Below, piece by piece: positions 16,550 through 24,592 of a stretch of DNA of 41,771 nt. How positions within the stretch are numbered: position 1 is the stretch's first letter; the number at the start of each line of letters is the position of its first letter. The DNA comes from Nostoc flagelliforme FACHB-838. Lineage in GTDB: Bacteria > Cyanobacteriota > Cyanobacteriia > Cyanobacteriales > Nostocaceae. Both the position numbers and the translations under genes were made by a program. Under the pieces are notes generated by a model. The model worked only from the letters and a program-made list of their open reading frames with translations. It searched no databases and had not been told where the DNA came from. The stretch is taken from the NCBI RefSeq assembly GCF_014698065.1, contig NZ_JACJSI010000060.1:1-41771 (forward strand), read 5' to 3'.

Positions 16550-17281
16550 TTAGTCAAAATGCAGACTCTAAATGTTTTCTTATTAGTCAATATTTATACT
16601 TTTCAATTAGGAATATAGGCTTGAGAGACATCCAACACACTGTCTTGAAAAGGCCTAGTGTATGTGATTAAAGGTAGATTTTTAGGCAAAATGTAGATAT
16701 AGCAAGGCTTTTTCACCTAAAGAACATACCTAAAAAACCAATTAATCATCAGAGATAATCAAAAAGTTGTTTTTTTGTAAATATTTTTACAATTAAAAAT
16801 ATACCTATACTAGATCGGCTTGTACTGTACTTTATGGTTTCAGAGTTTTTAAAAACCTCATCATATTGCACTTACGTTACTTTATCTTTATATATATTTA
16901 CTTTAGTTAAGATTAAACTATACGATAAATAAGTATTATTTAAGGTTTTAATGAAGTCGCTATTAAGCAAACATAGTGTATATACTTATAAATATTAAGA
17001 AATTATTAATAAATAGTGAATTAAACACAATCCTTCCGAAAAGCAATTGACATATCTAACTTTAGACTGATGCAAAAACGGCTAATTAAGAATATCACTG
17101 TAAGTATAAATACTTCTTAATACTAGCAAAGCAAGTTAATCTACAACTGATACCAAAATTACTTGTACCCTACTGAGAATAATTTAATAAAGTTAAAATA
17201 TTTTTTTAAAAAACCCAGTATATATACGAGAGACAATAAAAATACCCTTTAAAATAAAAACTAGTAAATTTACTGAGGGCT
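16550..17281. other. 732-bp very AT-rich spacer; no gene found
   Basis: There is no plausible coding frame on either strand. The stretch is about three-quarters A+T with runs such as TTTTTTTAAAAAA near 17203, and probably contains the promoter region of the small secreted protein at 17282. No HIP1 site, STRR or palindromic element is seen, which is unusual for a long spacer in this window. Confidence 0.45.
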
Positions 17282-17518
17282 ATGAAACCTAAGATCCAAA
17301 TCACAAAAATTATAATATTTTGTATAAGCGCTTACATATTGATACCAAAAGTTGCCGTTTGCACAGGTATAATCAATACTGCAAGTGCTAATACTTTTGG
17401 TGCTACTGGCAGCAACACCTTAATCGCCCACGAAGTCAATTCTCAAAATTTAAAAGACACTTATGTTCCACCAAATTATGGTGGCCCCGACAGTAATCAT
17501 GGTAGCGGCACTCGCTGA
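17282..17518 (+). CDS. Small secreted protein with a C-terminal PPNYGGP-GSGTR motif, 78 aa
   Basis: The N-terminus is a signal-peptide-like stretch (MKPKIQITKIIIFCISAYIL, then a small-residue region ending in TASANTFG). The mature part is about 40 residues and ends TYVPPNYGGPDSNHGSGTR. A PP-x-x-G-x-P-x(4)-GSGTR signature is familiar from exported cyanobacterial proteins, including the N-terminal region of DUF928 proteins; here it is the very end of the chain. I do not recognise a named family or function. The ATG at 17282 follows GAGGGC. It is isolated between a long AT-rich spacer and the convergent nadB gene. Possibly a truncated DUF928-like gene or a true small exported peptide. Confidence 0.6.
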   Translation: MKPKIQITKIIIFCISAYILIPKVAVCTGIINTASANTFGATGSNTLIAHEVNSQNLKDTYVPPNYGGPDSNHGSGTR

Positions 17519-17633
17519 TGGCAATTTTAGGTTTTTGATTAAACCTATTGCAAAAATATTTGAACTGCCTGAGACTCAAGTCTCTGCCTAATAGCAAGAG
17601 TTTTTTACTACAAGCCTCTTCCACAAACTTCAA

Positions 17634-19310
17634 TCAAGATAATGGTGGAGATTTCCACCAATGATCTGTTTCTATAAGTGTATGGACTTGCCAATTGGGA
17701 TCTGGTTGAGGATAATCTAAACGGTAGTGTCCGCCTCGGCTTTCGGTTCTAAAAGCAGCACTTTTGAGAATTAAATCAGCTACATCTAATAAATTGTGGG
17801 TTTCTGCCCAAACTCCCAACAGCCTTTCAACATTTGGTAGTTCAAAACTAGCTGGTTCTAATGGACGTAAATTAAGCAAAAATTGACTTAAAGGCAAGGC
17901 AGCAAAATCTTGCCGCCAAGATTCAATAGTAGCGATCGCACTTTCCAACCTTGATTGCTCCCGACAAATACCAGCACTTTCCCACACTAGACGCGGTAAC
18001 TTCTCTCTGAGTGCTTCTAGCTGTGCTTGCTGAATCTGCCACTCACTAGCATCAACATTAAATTTCTGTAATGGCAGCACTGGTATTTCTGACGGCAACC
18101 CAATATTTTCTAACTCAATATGAGCCATCTGGGCCCCAAACACAATACATTCTAGTAGGGAATTACTGGCAAGACGATTTGCCCCATGTACCCCGGTACT
18201 AGCGGTTTCACCCACTGCGTACAAACCGGGGATATTTGTACGATTCATCAAATCCGCGACAATTCCACCCATCCAGTAATGGGCAGCTGGTGCTACAGGA
18301 ATTGGTTCATGGAAGACATCAACACCCCAATGCTGACAAACTTTGATGATGTTGGGAAAGCGATGACGAATCTTGTCGGCAGGGATGGGGCGCATATCCA
18401 ACCACACATGGGCAGTAGCCAGATCAAGGGCGGTACGTTGTAAATGGCTGAAAATTGCTCTACTGACCACATCTCTAGGTGCAAGTTCACCGGCAGGGTG
18501 GTAGTCAAAGGCAAAACGCCGCCCCTCGTTATCAACAAGATGTGCCCCCTCGCCGCGTACAGCTTCGCTGATCAAGAAGCGATCGGCACCAGGTTTAGTG
18601 AGGGCAGTGGGATGAAATTGAACAAATTCTAAATCGCGGAGGATAGCCCCAGCCCGATAGGCGATCGCTACCCCATCACCCGTACTAACAGCCGGGTTAG
18701 TGGTTTGGGCAAATACTTGACCGCCGCCGCCAGTTGCCAATACGACAGCACCAGCTCTTAGCCATGTAATTTTACCTTGATAAAACAGGCTAATTCCTTG
18801 ACAGCGACCAGTTTCCGGTTCAGTCCACAAACTCAAGGCTAAAGCTTGCTGAATGACTTGAATATTTTGGCGGCGTAATACTTGGGCGGTGAGGGTGGTG
18901 GTAACTTCCCTGCCTGTAGTGTCGGCAGCGTGGAGAACACGACGGCGAGAATGAGCAGCTTCTAAAGTTAAAGCCAAGGCTTGACCCTGACGGTCAAAAG
19001 CTACCCCCAGGTTAACTAGGGATTGAATGCAGCTAGGGGCATGTTCGGCGAGAAATTCTACAGCAGTGCGATCGCATAAACCCGCACCCGCCTGGATCGT
19101 ATCTTCAATGTGCAGCCGGGGAGAATCTTCTGGGGCTACCGCTGCGGCAATGCCACCTTGTGCCCAATCACTGGCGGACAAAGCAACGGTTTCTTTGGTA
19201 ATTAAGCCGACTTGCAAGGATTCTGGTAGACACAGCGCTGTGTATAGTCCAGCTGCACCCGCGCCGACTACTAAGACATCAAATTGGCTAGGAATATCTA
19301 TTTGGGGCAA
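17634..19310 (-). CDS. nadB: L-aspartate oxidase NadB
   Basis: FAD enzyme oxidising L-aspartate to iminoaspartate, the first step of NAD synthesis, cytosolic. Seen: dinucleotide-binding FDVLVVGAGAAGLYTALCLP at the start, SASDWAQGGIAAA, the substrate region FVQFHPTAL, RDVVSRAI, and GLYAVGETASTGVHGANRLA near residue 380, then the C-terminal helical domain. Start uncertain: TTG 19310 gives MPQIDIPSQFDV and about 558 residues, normal for the family, but lacks a clear ribosome site. The ATG at 19416-19418 would add 36 residues, part of them encoded by the GGGGAGCAG repeat at 19317-19368 (FFPSLPLLPCSPCSPCSPF). The gene lies downstream of psbU in the same direction. Confidence 0.93.
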   Translation of the reverse strand: MPQIDIPSQFDVLVVGAGAAGLYTALCLPESLQVGLITKETVALSASDWAQGGIAAAVAPEDSPRLHIEDTIQAGAGLCDRTAVEFLAEHAPSCIQSLVNLGVAFDRQGQALALTLEAAHSRRRVLHAADTTGREVTTTLTAQVLRRQNIQVIQQALALSLWTEPETGRCQGISLFYQGKITWLRAGAVVLATGGGGQVFAQTTNPAVSTGDGVAIAYRAGAILRDLEFVQFHPTALTKPGADRFLISEAVRGEGAHLVDNEGRRFAFDYHPAGELAPRDVVSRAIFSHLQRTALDLATAHVWLDMRPIPADKIRHRFPNIIKVCQHWGVDVFHEPIPVAPAAHYWMGGIVADLMNRTNIPGLYAVGETASTGVHGANRLASNSLLECIVFGAQMAHIELENIGLPSEIPVLPLQKFNVDASEWQIQQAQLEALREKLPRLVWESAGICREQSRLESAIATIESWRQDFAALPLSQFLLNLRPLEPASFELPNVERLLGVWAETHNLLDVADLILKSAAFRTESRGGHYRLDYPQPDPNWQVHTLIETDHWWKSPPLS

Positions 19311-19316
19311 GGTAAT

Positions 19317-19368
19317 GGGGGAGAAGGGGGAGCAGGGGGAGCAGGGGGAGCAGGGGAGCAGGGGGAGA
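19317..19368. repeat. GGGGGAGCA low-complexity tandem repeat at the nadB 5' end
   Basis: About five GGGGGAGCA units on the plus strand. The same repeat type occurs at 28414-28480, 30419-30470, 34580-34618 and (reverse) 35938-35981. On the nadB strand it reads as CCC-TGC-TCC, giving Pro-Cys-Ser triplets if the upstream start is used. Confidence 0.85.
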
Positions 19369-19488
19369 CTAGGAAAAAATTTTACTTTGTCTCCCTTATT
19401 CTCGTTGTCCCCCCTCATCTCTAATCAAATACTCCCACTCCTTAGAATCAGGAATGGGCTGCTATTTGCTACATTAACTGCAATTCAG

Positions 19489-19917
19489 TTATCTGTAGAT
19501 ACCGTTGTTAAAGCGATCATCTCCTTCATTGAAGGCAGGCTCTAATTCTGTCACGGTGAATTTATCAAGGTTAGCTTGCAGGGTTTGTTTTTGGCGATCG
19601 CTCAATCCTGGAAGATCCAATACATCCTCTACATTTTTGTAAGGAGCATTTATGATGATTTTCTTAGCCAAGGTGGGATAAAGCCCTGGAAATTGTTGAA
19701 AAGCTCGGACGTTGGTATTATTCAAATCAATTTTTTTCCCAAATTCCGTTCCTAGTTTAGCGTCTGCCCGATTCTGCCGCTCAATTGCCAGAACTGGGAC
19801 TTGCACAAAAGCAAAACTGTTGAAACTAGCAGCTTGGGCTATCTGAGTTGTTCCCAACCATCCCCAGCAACCAAGTAACAAACTAAACACTGTTAATAAA
19901 CGCGCCAATCCTTTCAC
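19489..19917 (-). CDS. psbU: Photosystem II extrinsic 12 kDa protein PsbU
   Basis: A 142-residue precursor of the lumenal PsbU subunit, which stabilises the oxygen-evolving cluster of photosystem II. The signal peptide is about 1-29 (ending TTQIAQA-A). The mature protein has the family core KLGTEFGKKIDLNNTNVRAF, FPGLYPTLAKKI, the helix-hairpin-helix NVEDVLDLPGLSDRQKQTL, and the conserved C-terminus DDRFNNGIYR. Length and start (ATG 19915-19917) are as expected. It is followed by nadB on the same strand after about 70-180 bp depending on the nadB start. The strong promoter expected upstream in 19918-20100 cannot be pinpointed. Confidence 0.97.
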   Translation of the reverse strand: MKGLARLLTVFSLLLGCWGWLGTTQIAQAASFNSFAFVQVPVLAIERQNRADAKLGTEFGKKIDLNNTNVRAFQQFPGLYPTLAKKIIINAPYKNVEDVLDLPGLSDRQKQTLQANLDKFTVTELEPAFNEGDDRFNNGIYR

Positions 19918-20387
19918 GATTTTCTACCTCTTTCCATCAAACAGAAATAAAAGTTTTAAGCTAACAGCTGCCAGCGGTCATTAGTCATTAGTCAGAACGC
20001 CAAAGACAAAGGACAAGGGACAAAACCTGATAGCTTAGTCAACACAGCAGTCATCAGAAACTAATATACAGCGTATTAATATCCACAATATTTACCATTA
20101 CTGGGTTTGAATGTACTTTTGCCAAAAATTTTCATCGGTATCAGAGTGTCTGCATCGCTGCAATAGCTTTGCATCCATGATCCCGGTAGCATTCCCAGCT
20201 AGACGAAACCTTTTCGCGGTGGCTGATTCTACCCCTCAACCAGACGAGAACTCTCCAAAAAAAAATTTGATCTCGATGGATTGTTATGTAATATTTCTTA
20301 ACTAATTAATCATCTACAACACCATTTTTGATGTGTTGCAGATTAGGTTGGGAGAAGTTTCGCTAAAAGAAACCGACACTGGCTTCT
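19918..20387. other. 470-bp spacer upstream of psbU; short STRR traces
   Basis: Contains TCATTAGTCATTAGTCAG at 19979-19996 and the phrase AAAGGACAAGGGACAAAA, both typical of Nostoc spacers. The frame at 20111-20305 (64 codons) has no recognisable domain and I treat it as non-coding. The rest holds the psbU promoter region and the 3' end of the DUF3120 gene. Confidence 0.4.
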
Positions 20388-21167
20388 TCAGGCTGCGATC
20401 GCAGCTAACAAAAATAGACTATCTACCAATATTGTGCTTAAAACTGCGCCACTAAAGGCATACCAGTGTTTTTGCTTTCGACTTAAGGGTAAAATCCCAA
20501 CTGTTAATAGCACTAGAGCGAGAATTATTGCCCAACTTTGTCCCCAAGGTGTTTGTACCTGTATCAGGGCATTTTGTAAAACTTGCGGTGCTAAATCTGC
20601 ATCTACTCTCATGATTTGCCGCCAATAGGGCATCAAATCTACTATATAAAAATATACATCTGTTAAAACTGTACCCAGTAAAGAACCTAAATAAAACCAG
20701 TTACCTACCTTGCCCCAATTCTTCGCCAGACACCAGCAAGCAAACGGGAAACCAATAAACTCCACTGGCAGATGCCATACAGGTTCCCAACGTAACCAAC
20801 CCCAATAAATCGCTCCTGCTAACCAACTCCAGCTAAATCCTAGGAGCAAATCCCCCCAGACATAAGTTGCAGGACGTGACATTAAGGTAAAACTTAGCCA
20901 CACCCAAAATGCTGTTAGGGCTAAACTCAGGCTTGGTAGCGATCGCACAATAGGCGCTTCTATAAATACTGGCACTGATACCAAGAACACCGCCGCCCCA
21001 AACACTAACCAAGTTTGTCGGGCAGAAATAGATAAGGGTAAAGAGGGAGAAAAGGAGAGTGTAGATTCTAATTGCTTGATACCCGTCAGCCCAGTATCAG
21101 CTAAATCCAACTCAGTATCTATAGAAGGGGTAGAGGCGGTGTAGGAAGACAATGTATTATTAATCAA
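20388..21167 (-). CDS. DUF3120 family integral membrane protein
   Basis: A 259-residue protein with about seven hydrophobic helices after a 50-residue polar N-terminus. Segments such as FIEAPIVRSLPSLSLALTAFW, VWGDLLLGFSWSWLAGAIYWGW and LPVEFIGFPFACWCLAKNWGK (each overlapping a helix) match a cyanobacterial family annotated as DUF3120, whose function is unknown. The sequence has many conserved Trp and Tyr residues at helix ends. The ATG at 21165-21167 gives MINNTLSSYTAS. An internal start near the first helix is possible because the polar leader is low in complexity. It lies upstream of psbU on the same strand but is separated by 470 bp, so it is probably a separate transcript. Confidence 0.85.
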   Translation of the reverse strand: MINNTLSSYTASTPSIDTELDLADTGLTGIKQLESTLSFSPSLPLSISARQTWLVFGAAVFLVSVPVFIEAPIVRSLPSLSLALTAFWVWLSFTLMSRPATYVWGDLLLGFSWSWLAGAIYWGWLRWEPVWHLPVEFIGFPFACWCLAKNWGKVGNWFYLGSLLGTVLTDVYFYIVDLMPYWRQIMRVDADLAPQVLQNALIQVQTPWGQSWAIILALVLLTVGILPLSRKQKHWYAFSGAVLSTILVDSLFLLAAIAA

Positions 21168-21482
21168 AGTTTTTAATATTTGTTACTAAACTTTATCTTA
21201 TTTAAGATATCACATTTTAAAATCCCCCCCTGGGGCATTGCAATTATACTGAAATTTTGGGCAATGCTGACACAAACCAAACAAAATATACTGCAACAGA
21301 CTCATCCATCTAAAAGTTGCACTATGTACAGAACTCCTCTGTAGTTCTTTGTAGATGGGGAATTACAGAGAGGTGAGGGGTAAAATTTAACAGTTAAAAA
21401 GCGAACTGGCATCAGTCCGCTAAATATTAAAGTTTGATGAATTGACAAAATTTCGTTGACTTATTGAGGTGGGTGTAAGAAC
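21168..21482. other. 315-bp divergent spacer between DUF3120 and uppP regions; nothing certain
   Basis: No gene. Contains CCCCCCCTGGGG at about 21225, and ACAGAACTCCTCTGTAG followed by TTACAGAGAGGTGAGG, which could fold weakly. It probably includes both divergent promoters. Confidence 0.35.
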
Positions 21483-21590
21483 ATGGCCAGCGTCTTCGAT
21501 GATGTTATTGATTGGTTAAATTTAATTTTTTACAAGATTAGGTGCAATAGAGAGTATAGAAAGCAACATCATCTAAAGAATAATGTCTAA
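21483..21590 (+). CDS. Possible 35-codon leader ORF upstream of uppP
   Basis: ATG 21483 is preceded by GAGGTGGG at about 10 nt and opens a frame of 35 codons (MASVFDDVIDWLNLIFYK, then a basic tail NREYRKQHHLKNNV) that stops 20 bp before the uppP start. The amphipathic first half and basic second half could be a membrane-associated peptide. Evidence is limited to the ribosome site and position; no homologue is known to me. Confidence 0.3.
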   Translation: MASVFDDVIDWLNLIFYKIRCNREYRKQHHLKNNV

Positions 21591-21609
21591 AACACGGAAA
21601 AGGTATTAA

Positions 21610-22440
21610 TTGGATATGGAGTTTATTCAAGCTTTTATTTTGGGTATTGTTCAAGGTGTTACAGAGTTTTTGCCAATCAGCAGTACTGCACATCTTTTGA
21701 TTGTGACAAAGGTATTTGGTTGGAAAGAGCTAGGCTCTAAAGATTTTGTTGATGCAATTCAATTTGGTAGTGTTATAGCAATTTTGGGGTATTTTTGGTC
21801 ACTGGTTTTTAGTATTGTTAAAGGTGGAATCGAAGCAGTAAAAGACAAGGACTGGCAACGCGAAGAATGGAAAATTCTTGTCGGTATTGTAGTAGGAACA
21901 ATGCCTGCCTTAATTTTCGGCTTTCTTTTGAAAGATGTTTTACCTGAGAGTGCATTAATTATTGCCATCATGTCAGTTATCATGGCAATTTTACTGGCTT
22001 TGGCAGAAAAAATTGGCACTCGCAAGCGAGGTTTCGATTCATTGCAGATTCGGGATGGTATTTTAGTTGGATTAGGACAAACACTTGCTTTGATTCCGGG
22101 CGTTTCTCGTTCTGGCTCGACGTTGACGACTGCCTTATTTTTAGGATTAGAACGCGATACAGCAGCAAAATTCTCATTTTTGTTAGGGTTTCCAACTCTT
22201 ACCGTTGCTACTCTGTATAAAAGCCTGAAAATCTTCAAGTTATTTCAAGATCAACAGTTGCCAGATAACATTGTTGGATTGTTAGTTGTCGGGATTATTT
22301 CAACCTTTATTTTTTCTTACCTATCAATTGCATTTTTGATCAAATACTTAGCAACCAAAAACACTTTGATTTTCGTATGGTATAGATTAGCATTCGGTAG
22401 TGTGATCTTACTAGCGATCGCAGCAGGTTGGAAAGGATAA
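21610..22440 (+). CDS. uppP: Undecaprenyl-diphosphatase UppP (BacA)
   Basis: An integral membrane phosphatase of 274-276 residues that dephosphorylates undecaprenyl pyrophosphate, recycling the lipid carrier for peptidoglycan and surface polysaccharide; it also confers bacitracin resistance. Both signature motifs are present: GVTEFLPISSTAHLL near residue 16 and PGVSRSGSTLTTALFLG near 163. About eight hydrophobic segments. The start is TTG 21610 (AAAAGG 6 nt upstream) or ATG 21616, which would shorten it by two residues. A possible 35-codon leader ends 20 bp upstream. It is followed by a 10-bp hairpin at 22448-22474 and then the TIGR03279 gene. Confidence 0.95.
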   Translation: MDMEFIQAFILGIVQGVTEFLPISSTAHLLIVTKVFGWKELGSKDFVDAIQFGSVIAILGYFWSLVFSIVKGGIEAVKDKDWQREEWKILVGIVVGTMPALIFGFLLKDVLPESALIIAIMSVIMAILLALAEKIGTRKRGFDSLQIRDGILVGLGQTLALIPGVSRSGSTLTTALFLGLERDTAAKFSFLLGFPTLTVATLYKSLKIFKLFQDQQLPDNIVGLLVVGIISTFIFSYLSIAFLIKYLATKNTLIFVWYRLAFGSVILLAIAAGWKG

Positions 22441-22447
22441 TAGTCAT

Positions 22448-22474
22448 TAGTCATTTGCTTTGGACAAATGACTA
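22448..22474 (+). terminator. Hairpin after uppP, without T-tract
   Basis: TAGTCATTTG (22448-22457) and CAAATGACTA (22465-22474) form a perfect 10-bp stem with a 7-nt loop, 8 bp after the uppP stop. It is built from the TAGTCAT STRR unit in inverted form. There is no following U-run, so termination is uncertain. Confidence 0.5.
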
Positions 22475-22556
22475 TAGCGATCGCTCGTAGGGGAGGGGCT
22501 GTATTGGACTCAACCCAGAAGCGCTATAATGCCCAATGCCCCATGCCCAATGTCCC

Positions 22557-23882
22557 ATGAATACCATTCATCCTGCCCGAATTACCAAGGTTCTTCCAGA
22601 CTCTATAGCCGCAGAGATTGGCTTTGAGTCTGGGGATGCGATCGTTGCAATCAATGGTACACGTCCGCGTGACTTAATTGATTATCAGTTCTTGTGTGCT
22701 GATGAAATCTTGGAACTAGAAGTTTTAGATGCTGCTGGTAAAACTCATAGCCTGGAAATCGAAAAAGATTACGATCAAGACTTGGGGCTAGAATTTGAAA
22801 CTGCCCTATTTGATGGCTTAATTCAGTGCAATAACCGCTGCCCATTTTGCTTTATTGATCAACAGCCACCAGGAAAGCGTACTAGCTTATACTTTAAAGA
22901 CGACGATTACCGTTTAAGCTTTTTGTACGGCTCTTATCTTACCCTTACCAATTTGTCAGAAAGAGAATGGCAGCGGATTGAGCAAATGCGCTTGTCTCCG
23001 TTGTATGTTTCTGTTCATGCTACAGAGCCTGAAGTTAGAATTAGACTACTAAAAAATCCCCGTGCGGGACAAATCTTGCAACAACTCAAATGGTTTCAAG
23101 AAAGGCGACTACAAATTCATGCTCAAGTGGTTGTTTGTCCTGGTATAAATGATGGCGAACATCTGGAGAAAACCCTAAAAGATTTAGCATCTTTTCATAC
23201 TGATGAAGTGCCTGCGGTGGCATCAGTAGCAGTGGTACCAGTCGGATTGACACGATTTCGGCCCCAAGAAGATGAACTCATACCAGTAACCAAAGAAAAA
23301 GCTAAAGAGGTGATTTCTCAAGTCAAAATGCTTACCCAGCAATTTCGCCAACAATTAGGTTCTAGTGTTGCTTGGTTAGCCGATGAGTGGTTTTTGATTG
23401 CAGGTGAGGAATTACCAAGCGAATCTGCATATGAAGAGTATCCTCAAATTGATAATGGTGTTGGTTCTATTCAGTTGTTTATCAAGCAATTTGCAGCCGC
23501 CGCAACAGAATCACTACCACCAAAAGTTTCTCCTCAGAGAAAATTAACTTGGGTAGTAGGCAACGCAGTAGAAAAGGCATTTCAACCTATTTTGCAACGG
23601 TTAAATTCTGTTGAAGGTTTAGAAGTAAATATGCGTGCTTTATGCAGTGATTATTGGGGACAGAAGATTACTGTAACAGGGTTGCTAACAGGCCATGATT
23701 TGCTGTTGAACTTACAAGGGCAAGATTTAGGTGAAGGGATTTTATTGCCAAATGTAATGCTCAAACATGGTGAACTGGTATTTTTAGATGATATGAGTAT
23801 TGAAGAATTAGCCTGCAAATTGGAGATAAAAATCCTACCAATAGCAGGAGTTGAAGATTTAATTAATACCTGTATTGTTTAA
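22557..23882 (+). CDS. TIGR03279-type radical SAM protein with N-terminal PDZ-like domain
   Basis: A 441-residue cyanobacterial conserved protein. The N-terminal PDZ-like part (ITKVLPDSIAAEIGFESGD, then IVAINGTRPRDLIDYQ) is followed by a radical-SAM-like cysteine cluster C-NNR-C-PF-C-FIDQ and the DUF512 C-terminal half. The family is annotated as putative FeS-containing oxidoreductase; its reaction is unknown, but it is conserved in oxygenic phototrophs. I choose ATG 22557 (MNTIHPARITKV) because the earlier ATG at 22536 lies inside ATGCCC repeats that are spacer sequence. It lies downstream of uppP, with repeats and a hairpin between, so it is likely transcribed separately. Confidence 0.92.
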   Translation: MNTIHPARITKVLPDSIAAEIGFESGDAIVAINGTRPRDLIDYQFLCADEILELEVLDAAGKTHSLEIEKDYDQDLGLEFETALFDGLIQCNNRCPFCFIDQQPPGKRTSLYFKDDDYRLSFLYGSYLTLTNLSEREWQRIEQMRLSPLYVSVHATEPEVRIRLLKNPRAGQILQQLKWFQERRLQIHAQVVVCPGINDGEHLEKTLKDLASFHTDEVPAVASVAVVPVGLTRFRPQEDELIPVTKEKAKEVISQVKMLTQQFRQQLGSSVAWLADEWFLIAGEELPSESAYEEYPQIDNGVGSIQLFIKQFAAAATESLPPKVSPQRKLTWVVGNAVEKAFQPILQRLNSVEGLEVNMRALCSDYWGQKITVTGLLTGHDLLLNLQGQDLGEGILLPNVMLKHGELVFLDDMSIEELACKLEIKILPIAGVEDLINTCIV

Positions 23883-24184
23883 GCTGTTTTTGTTAATCTT
23901 TTAGTCTAGACGATTTAACTCCGTTCTGCAAGACCTTCTTGTTTACTACTTTAGAGAACGCATTTTTTGCCTAGTTTTTTGATGCCTTCTAGTGTAGAAT
24001 GAGAACTAATAGGTAAATGTAGCAATAGCGTGCAAAAACTAAGCTAATCAACTAACCAACGCTAGCTATCTGGTTATTGCTGCTGGTATATACGGCAGTT
24101 TAAGGTTAGCAACATAAAAAGAGCTTTAGTAAAAGCCTACTCAAGAACAGGATAAGTATATCTTATTACCTTTTCAACTATCTA

Positions 24185-24415
24185 CCTGAATAGAATTCAG
24201 GGGATGAAGACCACAAACTGCACGTGTTTGTATGGTTAATTTTTGGATAGATAGCTTTCGTGGTTAGTCATATTTAGGCTATCCCCTAAATACGAAGTTT
24301 CATCGATTCAGCGACCCGATTAAATTTACCTAGTCCAAGCCTTTGGGCTAAAACCTTTTTGCATCCAGATATTTGGATGTAGTATCCAAAGATTACAAAT
24401 TAGAATTTGTAATCT
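24185..24415. ncRNA. Candidate structured RNA or leader with multiple perfect stems
   Basis: Stems seen: CCTGAAT (24185-24191)/ATTCAGG (24195-24201); ACAAAC (24213-24218)/GTTTGT (24226-24231); TATTTAGG (24271-24278)/CCTAAATA (24285-24292); CATCCA (24362-24367)/TGGATG (24374-24379); AGATTACAAATT (24390-24401)/AATTTGTAATCT (24404-24415). Alternative long-range pairs exist: AGGGGAT (24199-24205)/ATCCCCT (24281-24287) and GGATAG (24245-24250)/CTATCC (24279-24284). Mutually exclusive pairings are what a switch would show, but no known riboswitch consensus is recognised. It ends about 30 bp before the 37-codon ORF. Confidence 0.35.
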
Positions 24416-24446
24416 TCTTGCTCACCATTACGTTTAATTAAATGTC

Positions 24447-24560
24447 ATGACTGATGTTAACTTTATCAGCACTATCTGCATCTTGGCAGTAGCATATCTA
24501 ACTAGCGTCTATTTTTGGATAGCTTTTTCTCAAAATTCAAATGAGTCAGACAACTACTAA
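24447..24560 (+). CDS. Possible single-helix membrane microprotein, 37 aa
   Basis: The frame reads MTDVNFISTICILAVAYLTS, then VYFWIAFSQNSNESDNY: a short polar start, one hydrophobic helix of about 20-22 residues with aromatic residues at its end, and a polar acidic tail. This is the shape of the small one-helix subunits of photosystems, cytochrome b6f, NDH-1 or cytochrome oxidases, but it matches none of those I can recall (PetG/L/M/N, PsbI/M/X/Y/Z, PsaI/M). No strong Shine-Dalgarno precedes the ATG. Its stop overlaps the 5' arm of a 12-bp hairpin. It lies downstream of a segment dense in inverted repeats. Moderate to low certainty. Confidence 0.4.
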   Translation: MTDVNFISTICILAVAYLTSVYFWIAFSQNSNESDNY

Positions 24561-24592
24561 AACATCAACTCTAAAGAGAATTTTAGTAGTTG
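24551..24592 (+). terminator. Perfect 12-bp hairpin overlapping the microprotein stop
   Basis: CAACTACTAAAA (24551-24562) pairs exactly with TTTTAGTAGTTG (24581-24592); the loop contains a minor CTCT/AGAG stem. The 5' arm includes the stop codon of the 37-codon frame. A T-rich tract is lacking, so it may act as an RNA-stabilising 3' structure as well as a terminator. Confidence 0.55.

Noticed and set aside
20111..20305. 64-codon plus-strand frame between psbU and DUF3120
   Set aside because: No ribosome site, no domain, ends in A-rich spacer sequence; judged chance.
24185..24420. Known riboswitch (glutamine/downstream-peptide or c-di-GMP type)
   Set aside because: A short ORF follows, as for downstream-peptide RNAs, but the conserved motif strings of those classes are not found; left as an unclassified structured candidate.
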